A stretch of 64,000 nucleotides of DNA from Caprella mutica (GCA_947561585.1 CANNZV010000342.1:124001-188000); one strand, 5' to 3'; numbered from the stretch's first letter, positions 34,801 to 49,800 are shown. A program made the numbers and translations. The notes: generated by a model from the letters alone, not told the origin.

Positions 34801-37800
34801 TGTAACTGTAACCTGTCTTGTAGCATGGATACCAAATCAATCTGATATCATTTCATTGAATAGATTCAAAATTAATTAAATTTTATTTTATTCAGTTCAA
34901 AATATTGCAGTAAAAACAGAACCTTGAATAATAATTATTACATAAATTGAACTACCATCAGTGTCCATAAAATTGATGTAGTAATAATATAGTCAAATTT
35001 AATGGTGCGAGTAAACTAGTAGCTAAGTCTATATAAATAGTATATAGACTTATATATTTATATAAATAGTAAGTTTATATGAATGGTATAGCAGCTAAGT
35101 CTATGGAACTAAGTAAAATAACTAATTAATTCTTCTCAGCCATCACGAAGCCAGAGGGCACCATTTGGCCCACCAAGAACCTGTCTGACTACAAACAGAC
35201 TAAGGTGGAGAAGATGGACAAGGAGAGAGCTCTGCTTAACTTCTTCCTAGCCAAACTGCAGAACATTGACCCTGATGTACTGGTGGGGCATGACATCATG
35301 GGCAATGACCTGGGCATTATCTTGCACAGACTCAGTGCTAACAAAATAAGTCACTGGTCACGCATTGGCAGACTGCATAGGAAGGACATGCCTAAACTAT
35401 CAGTGAGTGGTGTTGGAGATTAGTGTTGTAGCTAGTGTAAGTTACAAATTATTGGTTGGTACCTGCTGGTATCTTTTCAATTACAAAATAGAAGTTAATA
35501 GCTAATACCTAATGATCAACGAATTATCGTTATTTCGTATAACTGTCTGATAATTCGTAACTTACCCTAGCATGCAATTCATTATTTTTATATCGACGTA
35601 GGTTCGTAACAGATAAATAGCTATCAATTTCTTTTTTATATACTTCACACTTTTACAAAAAAATTCAATCAAAAACATAATACAGAGTTGCTACAAACAA
35701 TTGTACAGTGTTGGTTCCTAAAAGAATTAAAATCTTAAATCCAGTCAGATTGTTGTATTGTTTACATTAATACTGCTAATGTGTTTCTTCATTTTGATGT
35801 AAACTCTATGAAATTTTATACTCTGAATTTGTGTCTATAGCTATGCTGTAAAAGATTTTAAAAATCAGTATTCTATCATTTATGAGTTTAAAGTCCAAAA
35901 AAAATTGTACACCAAACCTGTGTCGTTTGTTCATAAAATTCTGATCGTTAATCAGAATCAAAGGGCGTACAATCTTTTTCTTTAGACTTAAAAATAATCT
36001 GAAGTAAATTGGATATTATAGTGTAGCTAGCTATGGATTATATAATATTTAGACGCATATAGAAACAATAACTCTTTACAACATTTTAAATTTCTGACTG
36101 TTTTCAGACTCGTAGCGGTTATGGAGAAAAAGCGGCTGTGTGCGGCAGACTCATTTGCGACACTAAAGTGAGTGCCCAGGAACTCATCAGGGCAAAGAGT
36201 TACGACTTGGGGCCTCTGGCGGCTCAGATACTCAGGGTGAAAGAAGTCGAGGATAACATTAACCCTACCAACATCAGCAACAAATTCGAGTGAGTGCTAG
36301 GCTAAGCTCTTAGTTATCAGACAGTTCCATATTATCGATCTTGTAAAAAAAATTAAACATTTTAACTCGTTATTTCTATCATGGATATCTACCAATTATA
36401 ATAATTTTTTCCTATGTGATCGAAAATGTAGAACTGTCCGATAACTTAGAATGCACCCAATATTCCTTCCCTTTCTTAAGTTAATAGTTTAATTGAAACG
36501 AGTTTTTTTTTAGTATTTATAAAATATATAATAGCTACTTTTTCTTCCTTTTTTACTTCACTCTGAACTCCAAATACTATCATTAATTTACACCTATATT
36601 AACCAAATAGCAAGTATTTGAAACTATTCTTTTTATATCTTCTATTATACTCTATATATTTAATTGTGTCATGAATGTTGATGAACAGAGCTGGGCATTC
36701 CGCAAGAATGTTCGCGAACCTTTATTCGCGAACCGGTTCGGACTGGAAAATGGGTTCGGACATTCGGATTCGGAACCTCTTCAAAAACAGTTCGGACTTC
36801 AGTGTTCGGAACGTCTTTTTCGCAAGTCCGAACCTCCGTACCCGGGAAAAACTGACCTGTTCATTTAATTATTTTACGTTCTGAACATGTACCGTACCTC
36901 TCGGCTACTATTATATACCTAGGTTTCTGCTTAACACTGAAGCGAAGAACATGCGTCTTTCCCCGCTCTTCTTCCATTACGTTATTCATTCTTTCTTTCT
37001 TGAATAGCGGTAAGTTATATAATAATCTTAAAAAGTTAATTCTTTAATAACGGATTATGTTCCCTCAAATCTCAATTAAAATTGCTTGAAATATGTAGAA
37101 CTATAGGTAAGGTTATAAACGTATATATTAGGTAACATTACATAACACCCTATCCTAGTACCTTAGCTGTTGGCTAACCAGTCCTCATGGAAAAATAATA
37201 ATAACTTAAATTCAAGACCGATTTTAAAGCTGTCTTTTCAATCGTTTAATTTTTCGCATAAATACATACGATTAGACAAAATCGAAGGTGATAAATGGTA
37301 AGATACTCATATTATGAGCATTTATTCAAATCTATAATAATATTAGGAATATATCAGAGATCTTTCCAGGCATTAGATGCAAGAGTGTTTTTCAGTACAT
37401 AAGGGTGAATATTTCACTATAATCAGTTAACTGTAACTCTTATAGCGGCTTAGCGAGATCAAATATGTGCGAGAATAATTGCGCACACCAAGCTTCGTAC
37501 AATAACATCTTATAAATATTTGTTTCTTGTCTTAGCTTGTTACTTCTATTTTGAATGATAATTTTTTCTTTTACTTTTACTAATGTATGAGTAAATATCA
37601 AATGAAGGTTTTTAAAAGAGAATATATTGAAATGGCTCAAATAAGCAAACTTTTGACGGGTAAGTAGGTTGGCTGAACAGATAATTTAAGATCAAGTATT
37701 CGGCTATTTGCTTTAAAATTGAATTGAATATAATTTATATACAGATTGACGCAGGAAAGCGTTCCTCTTTTTCCTGCTTAATGAGCTTGTACCTACTAGC

Positions 37801-40800
37801 TTTTCTCGCTTTTCCATTCGTTTTTAATCTTTATTTCATTCGAGAACAAAATAAAAAACTTACTTGAACGCACAGTATAGGCGTACAAACACACGTACAT
37901 ACCTGGCCGCACATACGCACGCACCAGCTGCGACTGTATATAAGGCGGCGAGTCACACAGAGTAACTTCATATTTCGAGCGACACCTCAATTAAGGGTTA
38001 TCGTCTTCGGGGAGGAGGAGGCCCCAGTAGGTACAAGCTCATTAAGCAGGAAAAAGAGGAACGCTTTCCTGCGTCAATCTGTATCTTTTTCCCACTTAAT
38101 TTCGCTTGTACCTACTAGCTTTCATACCACCATGCCCTTAGGTATAAAAGGAGGAGGGAAGACGATATGAAATAAAGTTGAAAACTAAATATTACATATT
38201 TATAAAGGTGAATAAAAGAATAGTATAACTATTCAAATAATATTGAAACACTTTAAGCATTGTACTGTAATGCTACAAACAAAAAAAAAAATTTAATGAA
38301 GCTATCTATAGCTACTGAAATAAATGCCATTAATTCATACAGAAATAATAATGATACTAGAAACTCAAAATCTAGTCCTTTACAACATAACATCAACATG
38401 AGAAAATCATATAGCTAATAATTAAGACTTTTGTCCAATAACTACTGATCTGCCCGCCACACATGATAGATTCGGGGCTTCTGTTGTCACAAGATATTTG
38501 TTAATGAAAACATTCGGAGATTTCCAAAAACCATTTTTAACTATATGGTCTAAAGGAACCCCTGTAGTCCAAGCTGTACTGAAACTTATTTTCCGAACAT
38601 CATGACCTTTGGCTTTTAAGGAGGAATCTGACAGCCTAATAGCAACTGTCAACCAGTAAGAAAGGCGCCCTGCAGTCAAAGGCTTTCCGGTTGAAGGATG
38701 AAGAAAAATGTGTCCATTGTGAGACAGCTCTGAAGTCTTCTTCTAGTACTCGACCATAACAGCTCTGGGACATAGTGGATGAAGTGGTCCGAGAGCAGGA
38801 AACACAATTGGAGGTGGTGATCTGCCGAGCTCTTGGTTCTTGAAGAGGAAATTATGCCTTACAGGGATCTCCACTTTGTCATCAGAGATAATTACCCCAA
38901 TCCTAGATGCCGAAGCTAGCTCGGAAACTCTATTTCCAGTAGCCAAAGCAATCAGAAAAAGGCTTTTCAAGAATAGATCTCTAGAACCTGCAGACTTGTT
39001 CTTGAAACGAGGAGCAGAAAAAGTTTCCAAGACGTGATTTAGACTCCATTGAGGAATGATCTTATTTCTTGGCGGTTTTGCAATGAATTGAGATCTTGTT
39101 AACAATCTAAAGTGTTCACTGTTCAAGTTTATTTTAAAAGCTAAACGTATTGGTAATGAAAGTGAATTACGATAACCAAGAATAGTTTTAGGAGATAATT
39201 TCTTTTCTCTTTGTAGATAAATGAGAAACTCTAACAAGTGTCTCTTCCTCAATACTGTTACTGTATTCGGTAGCCAATATTGAAAGCACTTCCATGCTGA
39301 CTCAGCCTGTCTAATAGTGGATGGTCTGTGAGCTTTACACAACATCGAAGCAGCAGAACGTCCGTACAAATTTTTCCACATGTGCGCTAAAAACTGAATG
39401 CGACCCATTTTCCTAAGCTTCCTGAGTCTGATTGTATTAACTCTCCTTGCACCCATTGCACTAATGGGGATTTGATGTGTAGATGGTCTATGCTCCGTTG
39501 TAAAATTGTTGAGAACCACGGAGCTGCAGGATTCCAAGGAACTATTATCACTCCGTGGAATTTGTGCACGTGGAGTTTTGTCATCAATTGAGGAAGGAAG
39601 TTTTTGGGAGGAAAGAGATAAATCTGTTTCCATCTGTTCCAATCCACTGTTAGGACGTTTGTCCCTTGCGCTTTTGGATGAAAAAATGGGGCTATGAACA
39701 TGGGAAGTTGGGAATTCAGTGGAGTAGCCATCATGTCTATTTCCAATGGACCGTGCCAGGACAGTATTTTCTGAAATAGATGTTTTGGAAGTTGCCATTC
39801 CGTGGCTATCGGAGTATCCCTGCTTAGAGAATCTGCCATCACATTCATGTGACTTGGAATCCTCTTTGCTGTTAAGAATATTTTCCTCTGAAAACATTCT
39901 TCGGTTAGAATTTTCACTTCTGAGAGAACACTCTGAGAACGAGACCCTCCTTTGCTGATTGCGAATCTCGCTGTCTCGTTGTCTATCTGTAGTTGAATAT
40001 GAAGATTCGTCAGAAGAAACGAGCGCATAGCATTTAGAACTGCACGAATTTCTAATAGATTTATGTGCATTAATCTCTCTTCTTGACTTCACTTCCCCTG
40101 GGCAGTATTGTTGTTTTCCAGTACTGCTCCCCATCCTACTAACGAGCTGTCTGTCCACAGAATGATTTCTGGGAAAGGGGGGCAGAAAAACACAGGCTTT
40201 TGCATCAAGTTTATCCGAGTCCAAGGTTTTAATGCAGTATTTAGTTGGACTGGTAACACTTTCAGTAGATCTCTTTCTTTCGATGAAGAAATCAATTGAA
40301 GTTTGGCTAATGGGTAGAATAGGCACCTCAAATTTCTGTGTATTTGACAAGCAAATGCTATTAGTCCGATGAAAGCTTCCCAACGTCTGCGTGTTGTTCG
40401 ATTCAGAGTCTGAAGAGCTGTTGCTTCCGTGACAATTCGTTGGCGTCGTTCCAGAGGAATATTCCATTCTCCTGAATGGCCATTCCACTCTATCCCCAGC
40501 CAGGTGAGATTCTTGGTTGGTATCAATTCTGATTTTTTGTAATTCAGACAAAATCCCACGTTGGTCAAAGTCTCTATAGTACGGGTGGTGCTGATCATTG
40601 TCTATTGACGAGTGTTGTCCCAAATGATCAAGTCGTCTATATATGCAACTACTTGTATTCCCTCCTGATGCAAAAGAGAAAGAGGCCATCTTAGGATAGT
40701 AGTGAACAAATGTGGACCGACATTCAGCCCGAAAGGGAGTGCTTGGAAGAAGTATAGCTGACCGTTGCAACTGAAAGCAAGGTACTTTTGTAGATTTTCC

Positions 40801-43800
40801 CTGATCGGTACATGTAAGTAGGCATCGCTGATGTCTAGAGTAGTTAACCACACCGGAGGTTGGAGTACTTTCTTTACGGTGGAATGGTTTGTCATTTTGA
40901 ACTTTTGAGCAAAAATATGTTGATTCAATAAATTGAGATCTATTATCAGTCTGTCTCCGCCTGAATTCTTTGGTACAAGAAATATTCGAGACTGGAAGCA
41001 AAGTTGATCTACGACTGGAATGATAGCATTTTTCTTTAATAGATTTGAAACAGCAGTTTGAATTTTTTGTGATGTCATTGAGTGAATTGGCAAGTGAAGT
41101 GCAGGAGGTTTGTTTATCCATTTCCAATGGAAACCCCTTTTTATTGTAGTGTGAACAGAATTTGATGATCCTATCCACTTCTCTGCAAATCCTCTGAGCC
41201 TTGCTCCTGGCTTGGCGTCAATAATTTGAGGTATGTCTCTGCTTACTTTTGGCTGTGGTTGCGGTGTTTCTAGCAGATGATTTACGAAATGGCTGTCTAT
41301 CAATTGACCCTACAGGGAATCGCTTAGAATGTTCACCACCGGTTCTACGATCAAAGGTAGTTTTGTGATCGATGTTATTTTTATGTGGTTCGTATCTATT
41401 GAAATTATAAGAAACACGGTTTTTCTTCCTTACTGTTGGATCAGCAAAAGTTGAGGTTCGTTTATAACCACCTCGATTACCCGTGGATGTTCCAGGTTTT
41501 GAAAGGTTATCATAGGCAGGTTTATATGTTGTATGATATGCCTTAGTGGCAAGTTCATCTGCAGATATCATGGATTGCTCAGGAAAAACAGAGGAGCAAA
41601 GAAGAGAAGATTCTTGGAGAGTTTTCCTCAGTTCTAATGGTTGCAAATTACCCAGAATCTTTTTCCTGATATCCATCCTAGACTTGAATGCCTCAGAGAG
41701 TAGCATTGAAGTTAGGTGCTTTGCTATTTCTTCAATCAATTGTAGAAGGGAACATACCTGTAGCGTTTTCTTATCTCGATCATGAATTGAATGGTTAGCA
41801 GAGATATTAACAATCTCTGCCAGTGCAATTCGAGTTGTTGAAATGGTTTCAAGAATTGTAAAGGCTTTCAAGGCTTTTTGTCTACATTGGAGATCACCAT
41901 TAGAATCGCTGGAATTGAATGAGCCAAGACCAGTTGAGAGCGTCATTCCACGTTTTATATCTTTGGAAACCACTGCTGGTGCCTGCAGATACTGCAGGAG
42001 GTTAGAATTCTCTCCATTAAGTTTCAGTGGGGGACCTTTGTCCTTAAATTGTTCGCCTTTCGACAATTTATCTGCTAATGCTTGGAAGTCATTATTGAAC
42101 TTCTCACAGATGAATGAAGGGGAAGAATCGGAACCAGGTTTCCATTTAGTTAGCTCTTTGATATGTTTATCGAACAAAGGCTGTGCATTTTTAAACAAGG
42201 AGGACCAGTTTATTGAACTTGATCTATGGTTCAGATCTGATGAACTTGCATTAATCAAAGTTTGGAAATTTTCTGAAGGAGTGATCCCTCTCTGCACAGA
42301 AAAAGACCATGGTCTGTTATTACAATCAATAAGTTTTATTTCATATGGTCTAATAACTATGTTGTTATACACCACAATATATGCATTATTTTCTTCGAAG
42401 AAAATCTTTGCATCATCTGGAGCAAAATACACAATTGAAGAAGTGTCTTCATTTTGAGTTTTAATCACAGATTCATTTTCTGATTCAGCACTGAAATCAG
42501 TTTCTTCAGATTCTTGACCGGATTCAAAATCTGTATCCGGTGGTCTTTCGCATACTGGTGCTCTTGATTGTGGTTGCGACTGGAGGGAGCATTGAAGTGC
42601 AATCATCTCTTTCATAGAATAGGCCAGATTCTCTATTCCCTTGATGATGAGATGATTATCTGAAGAAGAGTTTGGCTGTCGTTCCTTAACCTCTGCTGTC
42701 TGGTTAGACGATAATGAATTCAAAGGGGAATTTAATTCAAATTCCCCAGGCATCCCTTCGATGTTAACAGCTGAAGAGCTAGACTGTTTAATATCAGATC
42801 TGTCATACTGATGTCTAGGGATGAGAGCAGCAAATTTGGTTTCAGTAGCCTCAGAGATCTACCAAAAGAAAATTTAAATATAAGCATATAGATATATATT
42901 CCTTATATTGCAATTAATTGCATTTTATGAATAATCATAATTACAATGAACACAAGTAAAGAGGTTAAGTTTTCTTACCCAAAATGAGTAACCCTCCTCC
43001 TTGGTACAGAATTTGTTATTGACTCTGACGGTTCTCATTTTTGAGAACCAAGTCTTAAATTTTGCAATGGCCGCAAATGAGAGTGAAGAGTCTTCAGACT
43101 CAACATCTTTCAGTAGTTCCACACATATATGACATATGGTAGGATCGTAATTATAGTTCTTGAAACATATTGCGTGTTTTACGCATTTATGCTCAAAAGG
43201 AACACAGGATACACAAGTATCCGACATTATAGTTGATAAATGATTTAATCTGCAACAGAAGAAAACTAAGTGAAGTTGAAGAGCTACAGCATAAAGCTGC
43301 CGAAGATAAAATGGTACAAGCATAAAAATTAAGGTAGCTAGGCATTTACGAAAACTAGAGCGTAATTAATGCCCTATCATAAAGTACTAGCAATACTTTA
43401 GGAAACGCATGGTGTGATATACTCTTAAGATCGTAAAACTGCTTCCTAATGATTTCGTAAAACGTCTCAAAAGATCGTAAAACTACTTCTGAGGAATTCG
43501 TAAAACGTCTTAAAAAGATCGTAATTACGTCGTAAGATGATCGTAAAACATCTTAAAAGTTCCAAGCGAAGAGTTACGGAGAGCAGACACACCACACGTG
43601 TTACCTCTAGTAGAGCGAGAACAATATATGAAGTTACTCTGTGTGACTCGCCACCTTATATACAGTCGCAGCTGGTGCGTGCGTATGTGCGGCCAGGTAT
43701 GTACGTGTGTTTGTACGCCTATACTGTGCGTTCAAGTAAGTTTTTTATTTTGTTCTCGAATGAAATAAAGATGAAAAACGAATGGAAAAGCGAGAAAAGC

Positions 43801-46800
43801 TAGTAGGTACAAGCGAAATTAAGTGGGAAAAAGATATAGGTATTATAATATTATATGTATATAAGTTATAATATAACTTAGAGAAATATTCACAATAATC
43901 TTCACTGTTTGACCTTTCTAATATATTGAATAGAAGAAAAAGTTAAGTAAATAGAGTATTGGAATACCGTACAACGTATTGTATCTATAGTACTTTCATA
44001 TTCAAACAAAATGCAAAAAGTTTTTATATCATCAGTTCTCTAGATAGAAATAATCAAAAATGTTGTAATTTAAATGAAAATTTGAAAACTAATTAAAAAA
44101 ACTTAAAAATTATTTAATTAGATAATTGGACACTTCAATATGGATACATTGTCTTGCATTGTTATGACGACAGAGTTGGTCTTAATTTTTCTTTGCATGA
44201 AATTCGGAGGTCAGAAGAAAATTCAGAATAACAACTTAAACTGCGTATTGGAGTGGAGACTGGAGGGGAACTTTAAAGATACCTAATGCTCATACAGTCA
44301 TATATTCAATAATACTAACTTATTAAGTATAGTTAGTACAATGGAACTCCCTTATAGTGAACTCCTGTATAGTGAATCATGCTGCATAGTAAAATCCGGT
44401 ATAGCGAACTTACCTCTATAGTGAACATATTTAGGTTAGTCTACACAAATATTCGTAAGTTTTCTATGAATCACTTATTCCTATTTAGTAAATTCTCTAA
44501 ATTAGTTGTATGTCATGAAATAGCAGTTCTACCAGTGCAAATCCTCTATAATGTAGTCATATGAAGTCACAGTATAATTATTATTATAAATTTATTATAT
44601 TAATCCTAATGAATTTGACGTATGTTTTATAGGCATATCTTTTTTAAATTACTTTATATATTTCATGTCATTTATTTAAATTTACTGGCCTTTCTTGTCT
44701 TTGTTCCTATTTAAATACCAACTATATTTTTTAATTCAAAAGTGAAATATTTACGTATCGACGAAAATCAGCGTAAAATATGGAATTAATTGTACCTTAG
44801 TAACGTGTGGCAACGTAGAAATACAGATTGGTTACCCAATACGCAAGAAGGTGTCCACGTTTTATGTAGTAGAGACAAATGCGCGAGCTGTGATTGGTTC
44901 ACACTCCATCCAATAACAGTTCAGCTCACTCAGTTGCCAATCTCTTATATAGCTATGTATTTATTTCTCCTTATATATTCAATATTTTTACTTGAAATTT
45001 GGTACACATTAGTTTAGTACAAAAACTAACAACTTGTAAAAATACAGTAACGTAGGTTTATAAATAAGACATGTGTTTTTTTAACATAGAGTGAAACCTT
45101 CTCGTTGTAACTTGTTTCTGACAAATAGTTAGTATCTTGTTGAAAAAACTGTTTTTTATATAGGTTGCCCTAATAGCCTAAAAATATGAGGTTAGTTTAC
45201 AAATGTTCGGACTAAATGTTTGGTTCGGAACAAATGTTCGGACCAAACTTTTCCAAACTGGGTTCGCTATACGGAGGTTCGGAACCCAAAATCGACGAAG
45301 ATTCGGGTTCGGATTTGGAACCTAAAAAAAGGTTCGCGCGCCCAGCTCTGCTAATGAATAATTATTAAGTCTATGAATTTCAAGTAGCAAGCTCCGTACT
45401 TGTAAAAGTCTATGAGATGCAAGATGTTTGAAGAATAAAAAGCAGTCAAGTTGACTGAGATCAAGTATTGGTTAAATGATTACTTTCATAAAAAATTTCC
45501 TAGTTTTTTTATAATTTCCTAAACATAGCTATTCTTAATTTCTTAACTTTTTCCTAATTTCCTAAAAAAATGATTTCCTAAATTTTCCCTATTTTAAATT
45601 CCCAAAATCATTTCTATTATACTTTTGTATTTTTGATTCCTAGTTTCCTAAAAAAAATTCCAAAAAATGTCCTCTCAACATTTTAAATCAATCCTAATTA
45701 AATAAAAAAAAATATAAAAAATTTATAAATTTTTCCTAGAAAAATTCCTAGCCTCATAAACTTTTCCTATAAAAATTCCTAATTTCTTATTTTTTTCCAG
45801 ATCAACAGAGCAGTTGTTTGACCTGATCAACCTGACAATGCAGAAGAGTTACCACACCCTCAAGATAATGTGTGAGCTCAACGTGCTGCCCCTGGCACTG
45901 CAGATCACCTGCATTGCTGGCAATGTGCTGTCACGCACCCTATTGGGGGGCAGAGCTGAGAGGAACGAGTACCTGCTGCTACATGCCTTCTCTGAGAGAA
46001 ACTACATACCCCCTGATAAACTACCCTATGGGGGCGGAAAAAAGGTACTGGGGATTATGTTTATAAACTACCTCATGGGATGATGGAAAAGATTTTCAGG
46101 AATGTCAAATCAGCGTTAATTTTTTCCCGTTTAAAAATATTCTTTTCTAAGGAACGGAAAATAGGTACGAGTGTTTATTGTTAGCTGGGAATGAAATTTG
46201 AAATTTTTCGGAGAAGTTTACGAATTATTGGTCGGTTTCACATCTTCTATCATATAAGAAAAAAATTATATAGCTATTAATTATTATTTAATTTTTATCC
46301 TTATCCATGCAGATACCAATTAAAATAACATTTGAATATTATTTATTATACCTATCTTCTTTTCTTTACCAAAAAAGATATCACTATCAAAATGTGCGTA
46401 AACAGTTCCACGTCTTCGGTCATACAAGAAAAACTGATGTTATAATAATTACTACATCTTATTTGGTATCCATGATACCTGCAGGTTTCATTGATATTGG
46501 ATAGCTACCAATTAAAAGTAAATAATAATTTATCTATTGTTTTTTTTCTTTCATGATGACTTAAGATTTTGAACAGACTGATAATTTGTAACTGACTCTT
46601 CATTACACAAAAAATCATCGTTAAATTCGTTCCAAATATTACCAGATTGAAGGGGTTAAAAGTACTTAACCCTCCCCATCATTTCAGGCCCTATCTGCAG
46701 AAGGTACTACAGAAGAAGGTGCCAAGACTGCAGGCAAGAGCAAGAAGGCTACTTACGCCGGTGGTTTGGTGCTAGACCCAAAGAGAGGTTTCTACGACAA

Positions 46801-49800
46801 GTACATCCTCCTAATGGACTTCAACTCTCTCTACCCCAGCATTATACAGGAGTACAACATCTGCTTCACTACAGTGGAGCGTAAGAGGAGTCAACAGGGA
46901 ACTGGTGATGATGTGAGAACCTATTGAAAACAGTAGTGTCACCTATTGACAACAGCAATATCAAATTATTGGCTACAGTAATGTAATACAGAATATTATA
47001 TCTCAAACTGTTATAATATATAATATTAGAAATGTAGCACCCAATGGCATTCCTTATGCCCTGAACTGTAGGAATTTGGATTACGAATTTTCTGTTAATT
47101 TTTAACGTTACTACCTAGCAGTTTAAGAGGATAGCGCTAGGGTTATGAACTTAAATTACGAAGTCATAGATTTTGTTCTAGGTAGACTCATGGGCTTCAT
47201 TTATTATCATCTCTTCATTTTCCTCTTAGATTTTGTGTAAGGTAGACTCGTAGGCTTCATTTACTTTCCTCTTAGATTTTGTGTTAGGTAGGCTTGTGGC
47301 CCGCATTTTTTATCATCACCATTTACTATCAATAAACTTAACGGTTTCAAAGACAACCTTAAATCTCACCCACCCCCACTAAATTAATTAATTTCATAGT
47401 ACTGAAACTTTATCCTATGACTCTTTTTTCAGAATCCTTTGGCAGATCTACCAGAACCTGACCAGTCACCAGGAGTCCTGCCGACAGAAATCAGGAAACT
47501 GGTGGAAAGCAGACGCAAAGTCAAGAACCTTATGAAGGATGCTGATCTATCACATGAAATGAGAATGCAGGTAAGTGTGAATTTAATATTTACCTACTTA
47601 TTAATATTTATTATTATTTAAATATTATTTAATAATGTTTATTACCTAGCTACTGATTTAATATTCACCTAACCGTTATTTAGTACTAATAGCTATGCCT
47701 CTTCTTCTGTTTGATAATTGTTTTTGATTTCATAGGGTAACTTCAGAGTTATTGACGTTCTACATTTTGATCGTGTAGAAAAAGAAAAGAAGATATAATT
47801 TTATCTCGTTGATTTAGTCGGTTAAGCAGGTATCATGGAACCGTTCGATAACTCCATGCTTACCAATATCATACTATAAGTAGCTAATAGGTATTTTTTT
47901 CAATTTTTTGTTGATAACACTGGACAACAGTCAAAAAATGTCAGGGGTTTCTCAACTGATTTAGACTAATGTTGGTGTTCTGAGTCCGAATATCACATTC
48001 ATTTTGCTCTATCAGGTCAACTTTTGAGATACAGCCATAGGTATATTTAGCTATATATACTAATATCAGGGGATTTGAGTTCAATCATATTTTTCCTGAA
48101 GAATATATCAAATTACAACATTAACTTATTTCTCTAAAGTAGCTGCATTGATTTTTTTTTTAACGCAAAATCGATTTTTTATTAAATTTTTGTAGCAAAA
48201 AATCCTGACTTGATTGAGCAAAACCAAAGTCGTTTGCGGACTCAGATGATCAAAATTAGTCTAATTCAGCTGGAAAACCCTGGACGATTTTGAAAAAATT
48301 GTTGCCTAGTGTTATTATATTCTGAAGAATTTTTTTTTTTTTGTATGAAATCTAAATTTTGGGAATGGAATCTTAGAAGATATTAATAATAATAAAAACT
48401 CTTCTTTTTAGTAAGCAGTTATTTTTTTTAACATTTGATTGATTCACAGGAGATTAAGGTGGGGGCAGGTCTTCTTAATCGTCCATTGCCCCACCATAAC
48501 ATCTTCTCTAGGTTGTAAAACAATTGCAGTTGAATGCAAATAGATATATTGTGTGTGTTTGAACACAGTGTTCTTGTTTGATATTCTAGTTACATTCTCT
48601 CCCCCAGTACGATATTCGTCAGAAGGCGCTAAAGCTCACTGCTAACAGCATGTACGGCTGTTTGGGTTTCTCGCACTCTCGTTTCCACGCATCACATCTC
48701 GCCGCTATGATCACAGGTGAGAAATTGAACTGAGCAAAGAGACTCTTTTTTCCAAATGAAATTTTATTTCAAACTTTTTGTTTCAAGACTAATAATAAGA
48801 AAGTTGTAACCTTTCTGAAACGGTGATGTCTAGGCATTTTGACATTTTTTTTCAAAAGTTCACTGGGTCATAACTTTTGACCTATAAAAGCTAGAGAGCT
48901 GAGATTCTCAAAATCGATTTTTTCGTACACAAGCACCCTTAAGGGCAGTACAGACGCACATGAAGGTATCATGGATACCAAATAAAATAAAATAAAAATA
49001 TATAGTTTTGTCATACATGATTCAAAAATCTCGTAGAAAAATTAGGAGGAGCTTTGCAAAAAGTCTGGTGGAAAGACTTAAAAACCCTACGTGTGTACGG
49101 CCCTTTAGTATGAACTTTCATGCAAACTGATTCGGTGTGGTGTTTAATTTATTTTTGGTCCACTTGTCCTGGAATACCTGATTAACGGTCAAGTTGTACC
49201 GCTAGATGGCGTTGGAACAGATTTGGTGACCAATATTATGCACACAAAAGTGACATTTCATATTTTAACACGTCTTTTTAAAATGAAATAGTTTAATATT
49301 ATTCTATTATTGATTTTCCCGATGAAGTTTATTCACATTTCAGTCAAAGTTTCCCCTTTACATTATTTTTCTCCGCAGGCAAAGGCCGAGAAATTCTGCT
49401 CCAAACGAGAGACTTGGTACAGCGGATGAACTTTGACGTTATTTACGGTGACACGGACTCCATCATGATAAACACCAACTGTGATGACTATGACATGGTC
49501 TACAAACTGGGGGCAAAGGTCAGAGAGAACAGTGATTAAGAGGCAAATTTTAGTACACATTTGAAACCTAAGATAAAAATAATTATTAAAAAAAAAATCA
49601 GATTAAAATTTGGGCAAGATATGAGTTACTGAACGGTTACACATTTCGATCATATAAAGAAAAATATAACTCGTTATTTTAATTGGTATCTATGATAGCT
49701 GCAGGTATAGTTATATGAACTAAAAATAACGAGTTGGAAGTTTAAATTATTTAATTTTTTTATTATATGTTTGAAAATATGAAACTGTTCGATAATTTGG

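Larger units (their letters stand above)
37742..43833 (-). mobile_element. DIRS-type tyrosine-recombinase retrotransposon
   Basis: The 6.1 kb element is read on the minus strand in the order Gag, reverse transcriptase/RNase H, tyrosine recombinase. It has inverted terminal repeats (37785-37973 and 43629-43814) with unequal outer extensions. An internal complementary region (38026-38121) mirrors both extreme ends, the defining DIRS layout. The site is flanked by a single shared ATA on each side and no longer target duplication. Copy B of the host hAT element has the uninterrupted site (TTATATATAGG). Stop codons break the RT and recombinase frames. Confidence 0.93.
36686..45350. mobile_element. 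Non-autonomous hAT element, copy A, interrupted by a DIRS element
   Basis: The ends CAGAGCTGGGC and GCCCAGCTCTG match those of copy B (53447-55503), and the interior is almost identical where both exist. Flanking 8-mers TTGATGAA and CTAATGAA agree in 6 of 8 positions, consistent with an aged hAT duplication. Subterminal regions are rich in TTCGGAAC and TTCGCGAA motifs. Relative to copy B it carries a DIRS insertion at 37742-43833. It also has about 158 bp at 37392-37549 and about 350 bp near 44100-44455 that copy B lacks. No transposase frame is present. Confidence 0.85.

Noticed and set aside
37796..37990. Matching 64 and 88 codon frames in the two DIRS terminal repeats (also 43537-43803)
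   Set aside because: Both are translations of the inverted terminal repeat, which is non-coding promoter-type sequence.
39420..41178. N-terminal two thirds of an 811-codon minus-strand frame
   Set aside because: This part overlaps the reverse transcriptase/RNase H frame, which has the real motifs. Only the C-terminal part (after about 39420) is the tyrosine recombinase.
42925..43323. 132-codon frame taken as a separate small protein
   Set aside because: Its first part reads through a splice acceptor and its last part through a donor; the middle is exon 1 of the DIRS Gag.
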